Assembly (NCBI GenBank): GCA_944324905.1
Contig: CALUYB010000008.1
Coordinates: forward strand, 1 to 64,000
Length of the DNA stretch: 64,000 nt
Reading direction: 5' to 3'
Source: Candidatus Gastranaerophilales bacterium
GTDB lineage: Bacteria; Cyanobacteriota; Vampirovibrionia; Gastranaerophilales; Gastranaerophilaceae
Shown here: one piece after another, positions 32,079 through 41,706 of the stretch
Position numbering within the stretch: position 1 is the first letter of the stretch
How the letters are laid out: every line of letters starts with the position of its first letter
Program-made: the position numbers and the translations under genes
The notes under the pieces: generated by a model
What the model was told of the DNA's origin: nothing
The model's input: only the letters and a program-made list of their open reading frames with translations
Database searches by the model: none

Positions 32079-33776
32079 ATGGCTTTACCAAATGTCGCAT
32101 ATTTCTCAATGGAAATAGCATTAGACCAATCATTAGCAACTTATTCAGGTGGTCTTGGTTTCTTAGCTGGTGCACACATGCAATCTGCAGGTTACCTCCA
32201 AATGCCTATGGTTGGCGTTACAATGTTGTGGTCATACGGCTATTACGATCAACGTATCAATCAAAATGGCGAAGTTGAAGTGGCTTACATCAGAAAGCAC
32301 TATGACTTTTTAACAGATTTAAATGTTTATACAACAGTAAAAGTTTTTGGCGAAGATGTAAAAGTCAAAGCTTACAGAGTAGAAGGCGACCTTTTTGGCT
32401 CATGCCCTGTTTATCTTTTAACAACAGATATTGACGGCAACTCTGAATGGGCAAGAAGAATTTCGCACAAATTATATGACGGAGACGAAAAAATCCGTAT
32501 TGCACAAGAAACAATTCTTGGTATAGGTGGTGTTAGAATTCTTCAAGAAGTCGGCTATCCGTTTGATTGCGTTCATATGAACGAAGGTCACGCGCTTCCT
32601 GCCGCTTTTGAACTTTTAAGACAATATAACGGCGACTTGAATGCTGTTAAAAAGAAAACAGTATTTACAACTCATACCCCTGTCGCTGCAGGTAATGAAG
32701 TTCACTGGGTTGATACTCTTATGGAAGGCGGCTTCTTTGCTGGTTGCCCACGTGAAAAAGCAATTGAGTTAGGCGGAGAAAACTTTTCACTAACCGTTGC
32801 TGCTCTTAGAATGTCAAGAGTTGCAAATGCAGTTTCTCAGCTCCATGGTTTAGTTGCAAACAAAATGTGGGATTGGGTTCAAGGCAGATGCCCGATTCGC
32901 GCAATTACAAACGCTGTAAATCAACACTACTGGCAAGATCCAAGAATTGCTTCTGCTGAGTCTTTCCAAGAGTTGCTAGACGCTAAAAAAGAAATGAAAA
33001 AGGATTTATTCCAATACATTTCAGATACTCAAGGTAAAAGATTTGACCCTAACGTTTTAACAATTACTTGGGCAAGAAGATTTGCAGATTACAAACGCGC
33101 TTGGTTAATTTTAATGGATAAACCGCGTATCGAAAAACTTTTGAACGAGAACAAAGTTCAATTAATCTTTGCTGGTAAATTCCACCCGGATGATACAATG
33201 GGCAAGGAAATGTTCAACAAAATCCTAAAAGAATCTTACAATATGAAAAACGTTGTAGTTCTTCCGGGTTATGAATTAGCATTATCAGCAAAACTTAAAA
33301 AAGGTTCTGATATTTGGTTAAATACACCTCTAAGACCTTTTGAAGCTTCAGGTACATCAGGTATGTCTGCCAACCTAAACGGTGCTTTGCACTTCTCGAC
33401 TTATGACGGTTGGACAGTTGAAGGTACTTTCCCGGGAATCAACGGTTACACTGTTGAATACCCAGGTCTAGATGATGATATTCCTTGGGAAGAAAGACAC
33501 TGGAAAGATCACCAATGTGTTATGAATACATTGGAAAATGAAATCATTCCAACTTACTACAACAACCCTGATGAATGGGCAAGATTAATGCGTCAAGCAA
33601 AAAGAACTGCTGAAGCATACTTTAATTCTGACCGTATGGTTATTGAATACTACAACCGTGTTTATAAACCAATTGCTCACGGTGGTTCTCAAGCTGGTCA
33701 AGATGAAGAAGGATCGGAAGCTAAAATTGCAGAAAATCCAAACCTTGATGCTTGGACATTCTCTAACATAAAATAG
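32079..33776 (+). CDS. Short-form alpha-glucan phosphorylase homologue (GT35) lacking the PLP lysine
   Basis: GT35 enzymes phosphorolyse alpha-1,4-glucans to glucose-1-phosphate using pyridoxal phosphate. This 565-residue protein matches the short bacterial/archaeal form: YSGGLGFLAGAH, HMNEGHALPAAFELL, FTTHTPVAAGNEVHW, WARRFADYKRAW, FAGKFHPDD and SDIWLNTPLRPFEASGTSGM. The family's cofactor signature is E-A-S-G-x-[GS]-x-M-K-x-x-[LM]-N. Here it reads EASGTSGMSANLNGAL, with Ser (codon TCT at 33366-33368) where the PLP-binding Lys should be. The rest is intact and there is no frameshift. It may therefore be inactive as a phosphorylase, regulatory, or use another chemistry. ATG 32079 follows AAAGGA by 8 nt. 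It has its own terminator. Confidence 0.85.
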   Translation: MALPNVAYFSMEIALDQSLATYSGGLGFLAGAHMQSAGYLQMPMVGVTMLWSYGYYDQRINQNGEVEVAYIRKHYDFLTDLNVYTTVKVFGEDVKVKAYRVEGDLFGSCPVYLLTTDIDGNSEWARRISHKLYDGDEKIRIAQETILGIGGVRILQEVGYPFDCVHMNEGHALPAAFELLRQYNGDLNAVKKKTVFTTHTPVAAGNEVHWVDTLMEGGFFAGCPREKAIELGGENFSLTVAALRMSRVANAVSQLHGLVANKMWDWVQGRCPIRAITNAVNQHYWQDPRIASAESFQELLDAKKEMKKDLFQYISDTQGKRFDPNVLTITWARRFADYKRAWLILMDKPRIEKLLNENKVQLIFAGKFHPDDTMGKEMFNKILKESYNMKNVVVLPGYELALSAKLKKGSDIWLNTPLRPFEASGTSGMSANLNGALHFSTYDGWTVEGTFPGINGYTVEYPGLDDDIPWEERHWKDHQCVMNTLENEIIPTYYNNPDEWARLMRQAKRTAEAYFNSDRMVIEYYNRVYKPIAHGGSQAGQDEEGSEAKIAENPNLDAWTFSNIK

Positions 33777-33790
33777 AGTTAATATTTTAT

Positions 33791-33829
33791 AAAATAGCGG
33801 GCAGGGTAAAAACTCTGTTCGCTATTTTT
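33791..33829 (+). terminator. Intrinsic terminator of the GT35 gene
   Basis: AAAATAGCG (33791-33799) pairs with CGCTATTTT (33820-33828). The stem continues inward with G-U and Watson-Crick pairs to about 16 bp around a TAAAAA loop, and ends in a T run. Confidence 0.8.
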
Positions 33830-33874
33830 GTTTATGATAAAATTTTTATATAAAGTAATAAATTGGAGAAAAAG

Positions 33875-35362
33875 ATGGAAGCTACTAATAACTCTACAAT
33901 TTCTAGCATTCGAGAGAACAGAATACAAAAGCTTAACGATTTAACAGACAAGGGGATAAATCCGTATCCTTATTCATTTGATAAAAATATCTCAGCTGAT
34001 GATTTGCAAAAGAAATATGCAAATTTAGCAGCAGGTGAAGAAACAACAGACAGCTATAACGTTGCAGGTCGTATAATGGCAATTCGCAATACAGGTATGT
34101 TTATTGACCTTATGGACGATTCAGGTAAGATACAAATTTTCTCTCATAAAGAAAATTTAGACCCTGACAAATTAGCAATTGTAAAAATGCTTGATGTTGG
34201 CGATATTGTTGGTTTTTCAGGAGATGTCAGAAGAACTCCAAGAGGCGAGTTGAGCATAAAAGCAAAAGATGTGAAATTATTGTCAAAATCACTTTTGCCA
34301 TTGCCTGAAAAATTCCATGGTCTAACAGATGTTGAAATTCGCTATCGCCAAAGATATGTGGATATGATTATGAATCCTGAAGTGCGCGATACTTTTAGAA
34401 AACGCTCTTTGATAATTCAAAAAATCAGAGAATATTTATGCGCTCAAGGATTTTTGGAAGTCGAAACACCAATGCTCCATGCTCAAGCTGGCGGTGCTTC
34501 GGCTAGACCTTTTGAAACATATCACAATGCTCTTGATATGCACATGGTATTAAGAATTGCGCCCGAGTTGCATCTAAAAAGGCTGCTTGTTGGCGGTGTT
34601 AGCGAAAAACTTTTTGAGATGAACAGAAACTTTAGAAACGAAGGTATAGACACTCGCCACAATCCTGAGTTTACTATGATAGAGTTGTATCAAGCTTATG
34701 TTGATTATAACGATATGATGGTATTACTTGAAAATATGGTTTCAACTGTTGCTCAAGAAGTTTTAGGCACAATGGTTATTGAATATCAAGGTAAAAAAAT
34801 CGATCTTACTCCACCTTGGGATAGAAAAACCATGATTGGTGCAATTAAAGAATTTACAAATATCGACTTTAATGAATATTTAACGGTTGATGAGGCAAGA
34901 AAACAGGCTGAGGGTATTGGTATTCATATTGATGATACTGACAGCTGGGGCAAAATTTTAGATAAAGTTTTCGAAGAAAAAGTTGAGCCAAATTTAGTTC
35001 AGCCTACTCACATTATTGACTATCCGCGAGATATTTCGCCTCTTGCAAAAGTTCACAGGGATAACCCACGCCTAACTGAACGCTTTGAAACTCGTGTTAA
35101 CGGCTGGGAAATTTCAAATGCATTTTCTGAACTTACAGATCCGATTGACCAGCGCAATCGTTTTGAGGCTCAGGCAAGAGAAAAAGCAATGGGGGATGAA
35201 GAAGCTTGCGGAATTGATGAAGACTTTATTTGCGCACTTGAACATGGTATGCCCCCTGCAGGCGGTATGGGAATAGGTATTGATAGACTTGTAATGTTAT
35301 TAACTGATTCCCCTTCAATCCGCGATGTTATTGCATTTCCAACTATGCGCCCAAGGTCTTAA
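33875..35362 (+). CDS. lysS: Lysyl-tRNA synthetase, class II
   Basis: LysS charges tRNA-Lys. The protein has 495 residues. The N-terminal OB-fold anticodon domain (NVAGRIMAIRNTGMFIDLMD) is followed by the class II core: motif 1 around RYRQRYVDMIMNPEVRDTF, motif 2 FEMNRNFRNEGIDTRHNPEF and motif 3 GMPPAGGMGIGIDRLVMLLT. ATG 33875 is chosen over a TTG 12 nt upstream, since TTGGAG is then a Shine-Dalgarno with 6-nt spacing. It is monocistronic between two terminators. Confidence 0.97.
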   Translation: MEATNNSTISSIRENRIQKLNDLTDKGINPYPYSFDKNISADDLQKKYANLAAGEETTDSYNVAGRIMAIRNTGMFIDLMDDSGKIQIFSHKENLDPDKLAIVKMLDVGDIVGFSGDVRRTPRGELSIKAKDVKLLSKSLLPLPEKFHGLTDVEIRYRQRYVDMIMNPEVRDTFRKRSLIIQKIREYLCAQGFLEVETPMLHAQAGGASARPFETYHNALDMHMVLRIAPELHLKRLLVGGVSEKLFEMNRNFRNEGIDTRHNPEFTMIELYQAYVDYNDMMVLLENMVSTVAQEVLGTMVIEYQGKKIDLTPPWDRKTMIGAIKEFTNIDFNEYLTVDEARKQAEGIGIHIDDTDSWGKILDKVFEEKVEPNLVQPTHIIDYPRDISPLAKVHRDNPRLTERFETRVNGWEISNAFSELTDPIDQRNRFEAQAREKAMGDEEACGIDEDFICALEHGMPPAGGMGIGIDRLVMLLTDSPSIRDVIAFPTMRPRS

Positions 35363-35379
35363 TTAATATTTCTTAATAT

Positions 35380-35414
35380 TTGCGGTTATTTTTTGAAATA
35401 ACCGCAACTTTTTT
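35380..35414 (+). terminator. Intrinsic terminator of lysS
   Basis: TTGCGGTTATTT (35380-35391) pairs perfectly over 12 bp with AAATAACCGCAA (35396-35407) around the loop TTTG, followed by CTTTTTT. Confidence 0.9.
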
Positions 35415-35457
35415 GATTTAATGTTTTTGTATATGCAGTTACTAGGTTAGGTAAAAT

Positions 35458-36975
35458 ATGGCTCAAATAAACCCTATTGGTAATAACCCGTTTTATATGT
35501 TTAATACCAAAAGCGCTGTTAATTCTCAGCCGCAAACAATGTCTGCCGCTCTACCGCAACCGCAAGTACAGCAACAAACTCTTGTTCCTGCTCAAAATAA
35601 TGTTGTGCAAAGCGAAGCTAATTCAGTCGTGCAAAGTAATAATTCAAATACGCAAACACCTGTAGCCAAAGACAATACTAAAAACAAAACAATAGCAACC
35701 GGTGTTGCTATTGGTGTAGCTCTTGCCGCAGGGGCAGGGATTATTTATGCTATAAAAACCGGTAAATTTCCCTCATTTAGAGGTAAAGCGCAAGACGCTG
35801 GTGAAAAAGTTAAAGACAATATAATAAATGCTGTTAGTGATGCCGTAGAAAGCGGCAAAGACGCTTTATCAAATGTTGGTGACGAAATTAAAGAAGAAAC
35901 AACCAAAAAAATAAATCGCCATATTGCAAAACATGATGCTGTGCCAAGATTAAAACAAAAACCTGTTGAAGAAATTGTAGAGCAAGTCACAGAGAAAATT
36001 CCTGAGCAAAAAGTCATAAGCAAACCAATAGAGAATGCAGTTGAGCCTAATAAAAAATCTAGTGATAAAACAAAAGATATTGCTTTTGTGGCGTTAGCTT
36101 TTGGTGTTGGATTAATTGCAAAAGCCTTTAGGAGTATTAAAAATAGTGACAGCTCTCAGGCTGCAGAGCTTAAAAAACAACTTCTAGAACAAGAATCATA
36201 TATCAAAGAGGTTGAAATACCATTAATTAATCAAGAATCCCAAGAATATTTAGAAAATTATAAACAAAATATACTTGATGCAATTGATATGGCTGAATTA
36301 CCGATTAAAAAAATGAGAGCCAAGTACAATTCTGCACTTAAAAAATACAAAATGCTCAACGAAGGAAGCTATAGTGTTAATTGGGATGGTACAGATACTA
36401 TAAAAGCATCAGTAAAACGCTCTGATAACGGCAGTGTTAAGCTAGAAGAATTTGATAAAAACGGTGATAAAATCGGCGTTGTTTACTATAATGCAATTGG
36501 CAGACCTACAAGTATAGAAACTTATAAAGATGGTCAAATTCGTCAAAAAGCAAGGTATAAGCTTGCAAAAGGTACAAACAAACCTTATCTTGCGCAATAT
36601 TTGGTATATGCAGGTAATAGCAAAAAAGCAAGCATGATTGCTTTTGATGAAAATAATAATCCTCAATATTATCTTGCAAGAAATAAAGAGGGTAAATTAA
36701 TAAAAGCTTTTGATATAAACAGTGATACTTTAGATGTTCAGACTATTTGTTTACCAGACGAGAGTGGTAAAAAATGGCTCAAGAAGTTTTCATATAAGGA
36801 AGATGGCTCTGTTGATGATGTAACAATTATGCCTTCAAATGATTTGCCGCGCAGAAGATATAATTATGAATCAGGTCAACCAACAAGTATGGACTTATTT
36901 GATAAAAATGGTGAGTCGCCAATTTTACATGTACCTTTTGAAGAAAATTATCAGTCTGAATTTATGGAAAAGTAA
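35458..36975 (+). CDS. Unknown 505-residue membrane protein with beta-repeat C-terminus
   Basis: No family is assigned. Residues 1-72 are Gln/Asn/Pro-rich and disordered (starting MAQINPIGNNPFYMF). Hydrophobic helices lie at about 79-99 (IATGVAIGVALAAGAGIIYA) and 207-225 (DIAFVALAFGVGLIAKAF), separated by a charged helical linker. A coiled coil at about 235-305 (AAELKKQLLEQESYIKEVEI) is followed by 180 residues of repeated 'D-x-N-G-x-x-x-x-x-x-Y' beta motifs (FDKNGDKIGVVYYNAIGRPT, FDENNNPQYYLARNKEGKLI). The coiled coil plus beta-repeat design matches the paralogue pair at 41.7-43.5 kb. Its last 25 nt overlap the end of xerD. It may be a surface or envelope protein. Confidence 0.75.
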   Translation: MAQINPIGNNPFYMFNTKSAVNSQPQTMSAALPQPQVQQQTLVPAQNNVVQSEANSVVQSNNSNTQTPVAKDNTKNKTIATGVAIGVALAAGAGIIYAIKTGKFPSFRGKAQDAGEKVKDNIINAVSDAVESGKDALSNVGDEIKEETTKKINRHIAKHDAVPRLKQKPVEEIVEQVTEKIPEQKVISKPIENAVEPNKKSSDKTKDIAFVALAFGVGLIAKAFRSIKNSDSSQAAELKKQLLEQESYIKEVEIPLINQESQEYLENYKQNILDAIDMAELPIKKMRAKYNSALKKYKMLNEGSYSVNWDGTDTIKASVKRSDNGSVKLEEFDKNGDKIGVVYYNAIGRPTSIETYKDGQIRQKARYKLAKGTNKPYLAQYLVYAGNSKKASMIAFDENNNPQYYLARNKEGKLIKAFDINSDTLDVQTICLPDESGKKWLKKFSYKEDGSVDDVTIMPSNDLPRRRYNYESGQPTSMDLFDKNGESPILHVPFEENYQSEFMEK

Positions 36976-37832
36976 ACTTCTCTTAAGCGTTTTTTGCTAA
37001 TGTGGGTGTAAAGTTGCGTAGTTACAATGCTGGAGTGTCCCAACAATTCTTGCACTACCCTTAAATCTGCGCCATTTTCAAGTAAATGTGTTGCAAAAGA
37101 GTGTCTGATTGTGTGTGGGGAAATATCTTTTTGAATTTTTTTGCCTAAATTGTGTATAAAAGTGTAAACGTACTGGCGGGTGATTTTTTTGCCGTCAGGT
37201 TTTAGAAAAACGTATTTTTGATTTTTTTTGCCAAAGTCACTTGTTAGAATTATTAATTCTCTTTCCTTAAAATAAGTTTTTAGTGCAATTTTTGCTTTTG
37301 AGCCTATGGGAATAATGCGCTCTTTTGAGCCTTTGCCCATGGTTTTAATAATTCCTGTTTTTAAATCTGTATTTTTAAATTCAAGATTTACAAGTTCTGA
37401 CACCCTAAGTCCCGTTGCGTAAAAAAGCTCAAAAAGTGCTTTGTGAGTGCAATCAAGATGAGTTGACAAAAGTTTTTCAATTTCTTTTACACTTATTACT
37501 TTTGGCAATTTTTTTGATATTTTTGGGGATGACAATGCAAGAGCGGGATTTTTCTCTATCATTGAATTTATGCAAAGATATCTGAAAAAACCCTTGATAG
37601 AAGCTATTTTTCTTACAATACTTGTCGGGTTTATGCCAATTGAGGCAAGGTGCCTGTTGTAAGCGCTTATGTGGGTACGCCTGATTTGACTTATATCTTC
37701 AATGTTATTTGCATTTGAAATGTATTCAAGAAAAGAAAAAACATCGTTTTTATAGGCTTCAATAGTGTTTTTTGAGAGCGCTTTTTCTATTTCTAGGTAG
37801 TTAAGATAATCTGAAACTAATGCTAAATCCAT
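36951..37832 (-). CDS. xerD: Tyrosine recombinase XerC/XerD
   Basis: This is a site-specific recombinase that resolves chromosome dimers at dif. The 293-residue length is typical of Xer. The N-terminal core-binding SAM-like domain (DYLNYLEIEKALSKNTIEAY) precedes the catalytic domain. The catalytic residues are R143 (ATGLRVSELVNL), K167 (MGKGSKERIIPI), H240 and R243 (SPHTIRHSFATHL), H266 (LLGHSSIVTT) and nucleophile Y275 (TQLYTHISK). All are present, so it should be active. XerC versus XerD cannot be settled without a tree. No phage or integron genes adjoin it, supporting the housekeeping role. Confidence 0.92.
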   Translation of the reverse strand: MDLALVSDYLNYLEIEKALSKNTIEAYKNDVFSFLEYISNANNIEDISQIRRTHISAYNRHLASIGINPTSIVRKIASIKGFFRYLCINSMIEKNPALALSSPKISKKLPKVISVKEIEKLLSTHLDCTHKALFELFYATGLRVSELVNLEFKNTDLKTGIIKTMGKGSKERIIPIGSKAKIALKTYFKERELIILTSDFGKKNQKYVFLKPDGKKITRQYVYTFIHNLGKKIQKDISPHTIRHSFATHLLENGADLRVVQELLGHSSIVTTQLYTHISKKRLREVYFSINSD

Positions 37833-37855
37833 AAAACTATTTTAGCATTTTAACA

Positions 37856-37893
37856 AAAATAAAGCCTCCTTAGTTTATTGGAGGCTTTATTTT
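37856..37893 (-). terminator. Intrinsic terminator of ftsZ
   Basis: A 14-bp stem, with GGAGGCTTTATTTT pairing to its complement across a 10-nt loop, lies 18 nt past the ftsZ stop. On the minus strand it ends in TTTATTTTTG. Confidence 0.9.
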
Positions 37894-37910
37894 ATATGTT
37901 ATTTTATTTT

Positions 37911-39107
37911 TTACAGTCTGTTTTTCGGGTTTAAAAATTCCGGAATATCAAGCAGGCTGTTTGCTGCAGCTTCGTGGTTTTGAGTGTCTTGTGAGCTTGT
38001 ACTTGTTGAAGAAGTTGTAGAACCCATTGTTCCAAAAGACAAACCGCTTGTGCTTGTTCCGCCAAAGAAGCTTGCTGCGGATAATTTTAAATCATCTTTA
38101 GCTGTTACTGTATCGCCGTTTTTAAGTTCAAAACCGGTTGCGATTATTGTAATCATAATCTCACCTTGAATTCTATCGTCAATTACAGAACCAAAGATAA
38201 CTTCAGCATCGTCTGAAACAGCGTCATGAATTACGCTTGCAGCTTCGTTAACTTCATGAAGTGTCATATCAGGGCCACCTGTAACATTCATAATGATACC
38301 TGTTGCGCCGTTGATTGATGTTTCAAGAAGTTTAGAATTGATAGCAAGTTTAGCAGCTTCCATAGCTCTGCCTTCACCTGATGATTTACCAATACCCATA
38401 AGTGCAGAACCTGATGATTGCATAATGGTTTTAACATCGGCAAAGTCAACGTTAATTAAACCGGGGACTGTGATAATGTCTGAAATACCTTGAACACCGC
38501 AAAGAAGAACTTCATCAACCACGCTGAATGCATCACGCATTGTTGTTCTTCTCTCAACTACCTCAATTAATTTGTCGTTAGGTATAACAATTAACGCGTC
38601 AACATTTTCTTTTAATTTTTCTAAACCTTGAAGCGCTTGTGTCATGCGGCGTTTGCCTTCAAATTGGAAAGGCTTTGTAACAACACCAATTGTAAGTGCG
38701 CCAAGTTCTTTAGCGATTTTTGCAACAACCGGAGCAGCACCTGTACCTGTTCCGCCGCCCATACCTGCTGTAACAAAGACCATATCAGAACCATCAAGTG
38801 CAACAAGTAAATCTTCTCTTGATTCTTCAGCAGCCTTCTCGCCGATTGACGGGTTACCGCCTGCACCAAGTCCTGCAGTTAACTTAGCACCCAGTTGAAT
38901 TTTTTTAGAAGCAGAGGACATTTCAAGGACTTGAGCGTCTGTGTTCATTGCCCAAAACTCAACGCCTGATAATCCTGCTTTAATCATTCGGTTAACAGCG
39001 TTTCCGCCGCCACCGCCTACACCTATTACTTTTATATTTGCTTGTGAAGCGTATCTGCTGTAATCAGATGCTTGTCTGTCGTAATTATCTAATTTGAACT
39101 TTTCCAC
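37911..39107 (-). CDS. ftsZ: Cell division protein FtsZ
   Basis: FtsZ is a tubulin-like GTPase that forms the division ring. The protein has 398 residues. The GTP-binding loops are [18 protein letters not shown] and the tubulin signature GGGTGTG at 117-123. The T7 catalytic loop ([11 protein letters not shown]) is intact. A Ser/Thr-rich linker leads to the conserved C-terminal peptide [13 protein letters not shown], which docks division partners. The start is GTG 39107, preceded immediately by TAA of a four-codon ORF whose GGGGG may act as the Shine-Dalgarno. The gene stands alone, away from ftsA/ftsQ and mur genes, as is usual in Cyanobacteria for murein genes. Confidence 0.97.
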   Translation of the reverse strand: MEKFKLDNYDRQASDYSRYASQANIKVIGVGGGGGNAVNRMIKAGLSGVEFWAMNTDAQVLEMSSASKKIQLGAKLTAGLGAGGNPSIGEKAAEESREDLLVALDGSDMVFVTAGMGGGTGTGAAPVVAKIAKELGALTIGVVTKPFQFEGKRRMTQALQGLEKLKENVDALIVIPNDKLIEVVERRTTMRDAFSVVDEVLLCGVQGISDIITVPGLINVDFADVKTIMQSSGSALMGIGKSSGEGRAMEAAKLAINSKLLETSINGATGIIMNVTGGPDMTLHEVNEAASVIHDAVSDDAEVIFGSVIDDRIQGEIMITIIATGFELKNGDTVTAKDDLKLSAASFFGGTSTSGLSFGTMGSTTSSTSTSSQDTQNHEAAANSLLDIPEFLNPKNRL

Positions 39108-39142
39108 TTAAATGGCCCCCATTTTTTTTATTATTTAATTTA

Positions 39143-39171
39143 ACTATATTTTAAAAGCGTTTATATGTAAA
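39143..39171 (-). promoter_or_regulatory. Candidate promoter of ftsZ
   Basis: On the minus strand, TTTACA (39171-39166) and TATAGT (39148-39143) have a 17-bp spacer. The predicted start point is about 30 nt before the GTG codon. Confidence 0.6.
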
Positions 39172-39335
39172 GCGTTCCTGATGAAATTATCCCCCAATGT
39201 TAACATAAATTCAATTAAACTTTACAGAATTTAATTTTTTCCCTTTTTCAGGTGTATAAATTTTTTTCTTAATTTTGCTTAATATTTTGCAATAAATATA
39301 AAATGCTGAAATTTTTTATTGTATATTCTAAAATT

Positions 39336-40271
39336 ATGGAAGAAAAAATTTTTGTAGCGGGACATAGGGGACTTGTTGGCGGAGCAATTTTAAGAAAGCT
39401 CAAGAAAAAAGGGTATAAAAATTTTGCCCTAAAGACTCATAGCGAGCTTGATTTAGAAGATACTAAAGCGGTTGAAGATTTTTTTGCGCAAGAAAAGCCT
39501 GACTGGGTATTTTTAGCAGCGGCAAAAGTCGGCGGAATATATGCAAATAACACTTATCCTGTTGATTTTTTGCTTAAAAATTTAAAAATTCAAAATAATA
39601 TTTTTGAAAGTTCATTTAAACATAAAGTTAAAAAATTTATGTTTTTAGGTTCGTCTTGTATTTACCCTAAAAACGCTCCACAGCCTATTAAAGAGGAGTA
39701 TTTACTCTCATCAAAACTTGAACCTACAAATGAACCTTATGCTCTTGCAAAAATTTGCGGTATAAAGCTTGCAAATGCCTACAACAGGCAATTCGGCACA
39801 AATTATATTTCTGTTATGCCTTGTAATTTGTACGGGATTGGGGATAATTACCACAGTGAAAACGCTCATGTTGTGCCTATGCTTATAAGAAGATTTCACG
39901 AGGCAAAAGTGAGTGGAGATAAAACCGTAACTGCCTGGGGTACAGGTACTCCGCTTAGGGAATTTTTATTTTCTGATGATTTAGCTTGTGCTTGCGTGTA
40001 TTTAATGGAAAATAAAAATGCTAATGAAATAGGCGAGTTTATAAACATTGGCTCCGGCAAGGAAAAAACCATAAAAGAAATTGTTGAACTGGTTAAAAAG
40101 ACCGTTGGTTTTGAAGGTGAAGTTATTTGGGATAAAACAAAACCAGATGGTACGCCAAGGAAATTAATGGATGTATCAAGGATTAACGCTTTAGGTTGGA
40201 GCGCTCAAGTTGAGCTTGAAGAAGGTTTAAAAATTGCTTATCAGGATTTTTTAGAGAGATATCCAGATTAA
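39336..40271 (+). CDS. fcl: GDP-L-fucose synthase
   Basis: Fcl is an NADPH-dependent SDR enzyme converting GDP-4-keto-6-deoxymannose to GDP-L-fucose for surface glycans. The protein has 311 residues from the conserved start MEEKIFVAGHRGLVGGAIL. Its Rossmann loop G-x-x-G-x-x-G, LAAAKVGGIYANNTYP, GSSCIYPKNAPQPI and the catalytic Y-x-x-x-K (EPYALAKICGIKLANAYN) are family-specific. An in-frame ATG at 39303 would add 11 hydrophobic residues; neither start has a clear Shine-Dalgarno. The usual partner gmd is not adjacent, so the pathway must be completed elsewhere. Confidence 0.92.
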   Translation: MEEKIFVAGHRGLVGGAILRKLKKKGYKNFALKTHSELDLEDTKAVEDFFAQEKPDWVFLAAAKVGGIYANNTYPVDFLLKNLKIQNNIFESSFKHKVKKFMFLGSSCIYPKNAPQPIKEEYLLSSKLEPTNEPYALAKICGIKLANAYNRQFGTNYISVMPCNLYGIGDNYHSENAHVVPMLIRRFHEAKVSGDKTVTAWGTGTPLREFLFSDDLACACVYLMENKNANEIGEFINIGSGKEKTIKEIVELVKKTVGFEGEVIWDKTKPDGTPRKLMDVSRINALGWSAQVELEEGLKIAYQDFLERYPD

Positions 40272-40287
40272 GATTTTATAAAACCCT

Positions 40288-40316
40288 TTGACTATTTAGC
40301 TAAAACATTGCATAAT
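40288..40316 (+). promoter_or_regulatory. Candidate promoter of glnA
   Basis: TTGACT (40288-40293), a 17-bp spacer and CATAAT (40311-40316) lie about 43 nt upstream of the glnA start. No GTA-N8-TAC (NtcA) box is visible in front of it. Confidence 0.65.
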
Positions 40317-40358
40317 AAGCTCATTATTTGTTGCGTACATTAAATAGGAGTGAAGGCA

Positions 40359-41705
40359 ATGTGTTACATACCGGAGCATGGAAAAACCCTTAGTAAAGAA
40401 GAAATTAAAAAGATTATCTGCGAAAATGACATCCATTTAATCAGGCTACAGTTTGTAGATATTAACGGAAATGTTAAAAATCTTTGTGTTCCATCATCTC
40501 AAATAGATAAAGTTTTAAATAACGAATGCATGCTCGATGGCTCATCAATTAAAGGGTTCAGAAGCATTGAAACTTCTGATATGTATTTTTACCCTGACCT
40601 TGCAACTTTTGCGGTTTTACCCTGGAAAGATGCCGGAAATAGCAATGTGGCAAGAATTATCTGTGATATACACAATGCCGATGGCACACCTTTTGAAGGT
40701 TGCCCCAGATGCAACTTGAAAAGAGTTGTAAAAGAAGCTCTTGATATGGGCTATACGTTAAACGCAGGCCCTGAAGCGGAGTTTTTCTTGTTTAAAAAAG
40801 ATGAACATGGAAAACCTACCCTTGAAACACATGACGAGGGATGTTATTACGATGTAGCTCCAAATGACAAGGGTGAGGCGATAAGGGCACAAATGGTTGA
40901 TGCGCTTCAAAAGATGGGTTTTGAAATAGAAGCAAGCCACCATGAAGTAGCACAAGGTCAACATGAAATTGACTTTAAATATGCAGACGCTATTACAACT
41001 GCTGACAATGTTGTTACCTTTAAATATGTTGTTAAAGCAATTGCTGATAAGCATAATTTGCACGCTACATTTATGCCAAAACCTATTTTTGGGATAAATG
41101 GTTCAGGCATGCACTGCAATGTTTCATTGTTTAAAGATGGCAAAAATGCTTTTTATGATGAAAATGCGCCTTATCAATTGTCTAATGAAGCTATTTATAC
41201 AATTGGTTCTTATTTAAAACACGTTCAAGAATTTACAGCAGTCTGCAATCCTCTTGTGAATAGTTATAAAAGGCTTGTCCCGGGGTATGAAGCCCCTGTA
41301 TATTTGGCATGGTCGTTAGCTAACCGTTCTGCTCTTATAAGAGTTCCTGCAAAACGTGGAAATGCTACTCGTATAGAGCTTCGCTCTCCTGATCCTACTT
41401 GTAACCCTTATCTTGTTTTTGCTGTGCTTTTAACTGCGGCATTAGAGGGTATTAAAAATAAAATTGAACCTCCGAAACAAAGAGAAGAAAATATATATGA
41501 AATGAGCGACGCTCAAAAGAAAGAAAAAGGCATTTTATCTTTGCCCGGCAGTTTAAATGAAGCTCTTTATATGATGAAAAAATCTGAACTTGTTAAAAAG
41601 GCTCTTGGGGAACACATATTTAACGAATTTGTTTCATCAAAAGAAAAAGAGTGGGATAATTACAGGATAAGAGTTACCGATTGGGAACTTAAACACTATA
41701 TGTAG
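40359..41705 (+). CDS. glnA: Glutamine synthetase type I
   Basis: GlnA makes glutamine from glutamate, ammonia and ATP and is the main ammonia-assimilation enzyme. The protein has 448 residues. Motifs present are [19 protein letters not shown], the catalytic [24 protein letters not shown], the ATP-binding [18 protein letters not shown] and [19 protein letters not shown]. The length and the gap where GSI-beta enzymes carry an insertion and an adenylylation Tyr suggest the GSI-alpha (Bacillus-like) type, which is not adenylylated; this is inference. ATG 40359 has AGGAG 8 nt upstream; a GTG 9 nt earlier abuts that site and is rejected. Confidence 0.97.
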   Translation: MCYIPEHGKTLSKEEIKKIICENDIHLIRLQFVDINGNVKNLCVPSSQIDKVLNNECMLDGSSIKGFRSIETSDMYFYPDLATFAVLPWKDAGNSNVARIICDIHNADGTPFEGCPRCNLKRVVKEALDMGYTLNAGPEAEFFLFKKDEHGKPTLETHDEGCYYDVAPNDKGEAIRAQMVDALQKMGFEIEASHHEVAQGQHEIDFKYADAITTADNVVTFKYVVKAIADKHNLHATFMPKPIFGINGSGMHCNVSLFKDGKNAFYDENAPYQLSNEAIYTIGSYLKHVQEFTAVCNPLVNSYKRLVPGYEAPVYLAWSLANRSALIRVPAKRGNATRIELRSPDPTCNPYLVFAVLLTAALEGIKNKIEPPKQREENIYEMSDAQKKEKGILSLPGSLNEALYMMKKSELVKKALGEHIFNEFVSSKEKEWDNYRIRVTDWELKHYM

Positions 41706-41706
41706 T

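Noticed and set aside
36951-37832. Integrase of a mobile element
   Set aside because: The recombinase has Xer length and motifs, with no phage, integron or attachment-site features around it.
40272-40358. NtcA or TnrA-type operator upstream of glnA
   Set aside because: No GTA-N8-TAC or TGTNA-type palindrome is visible; only a sigma-70-like promoter is seen.
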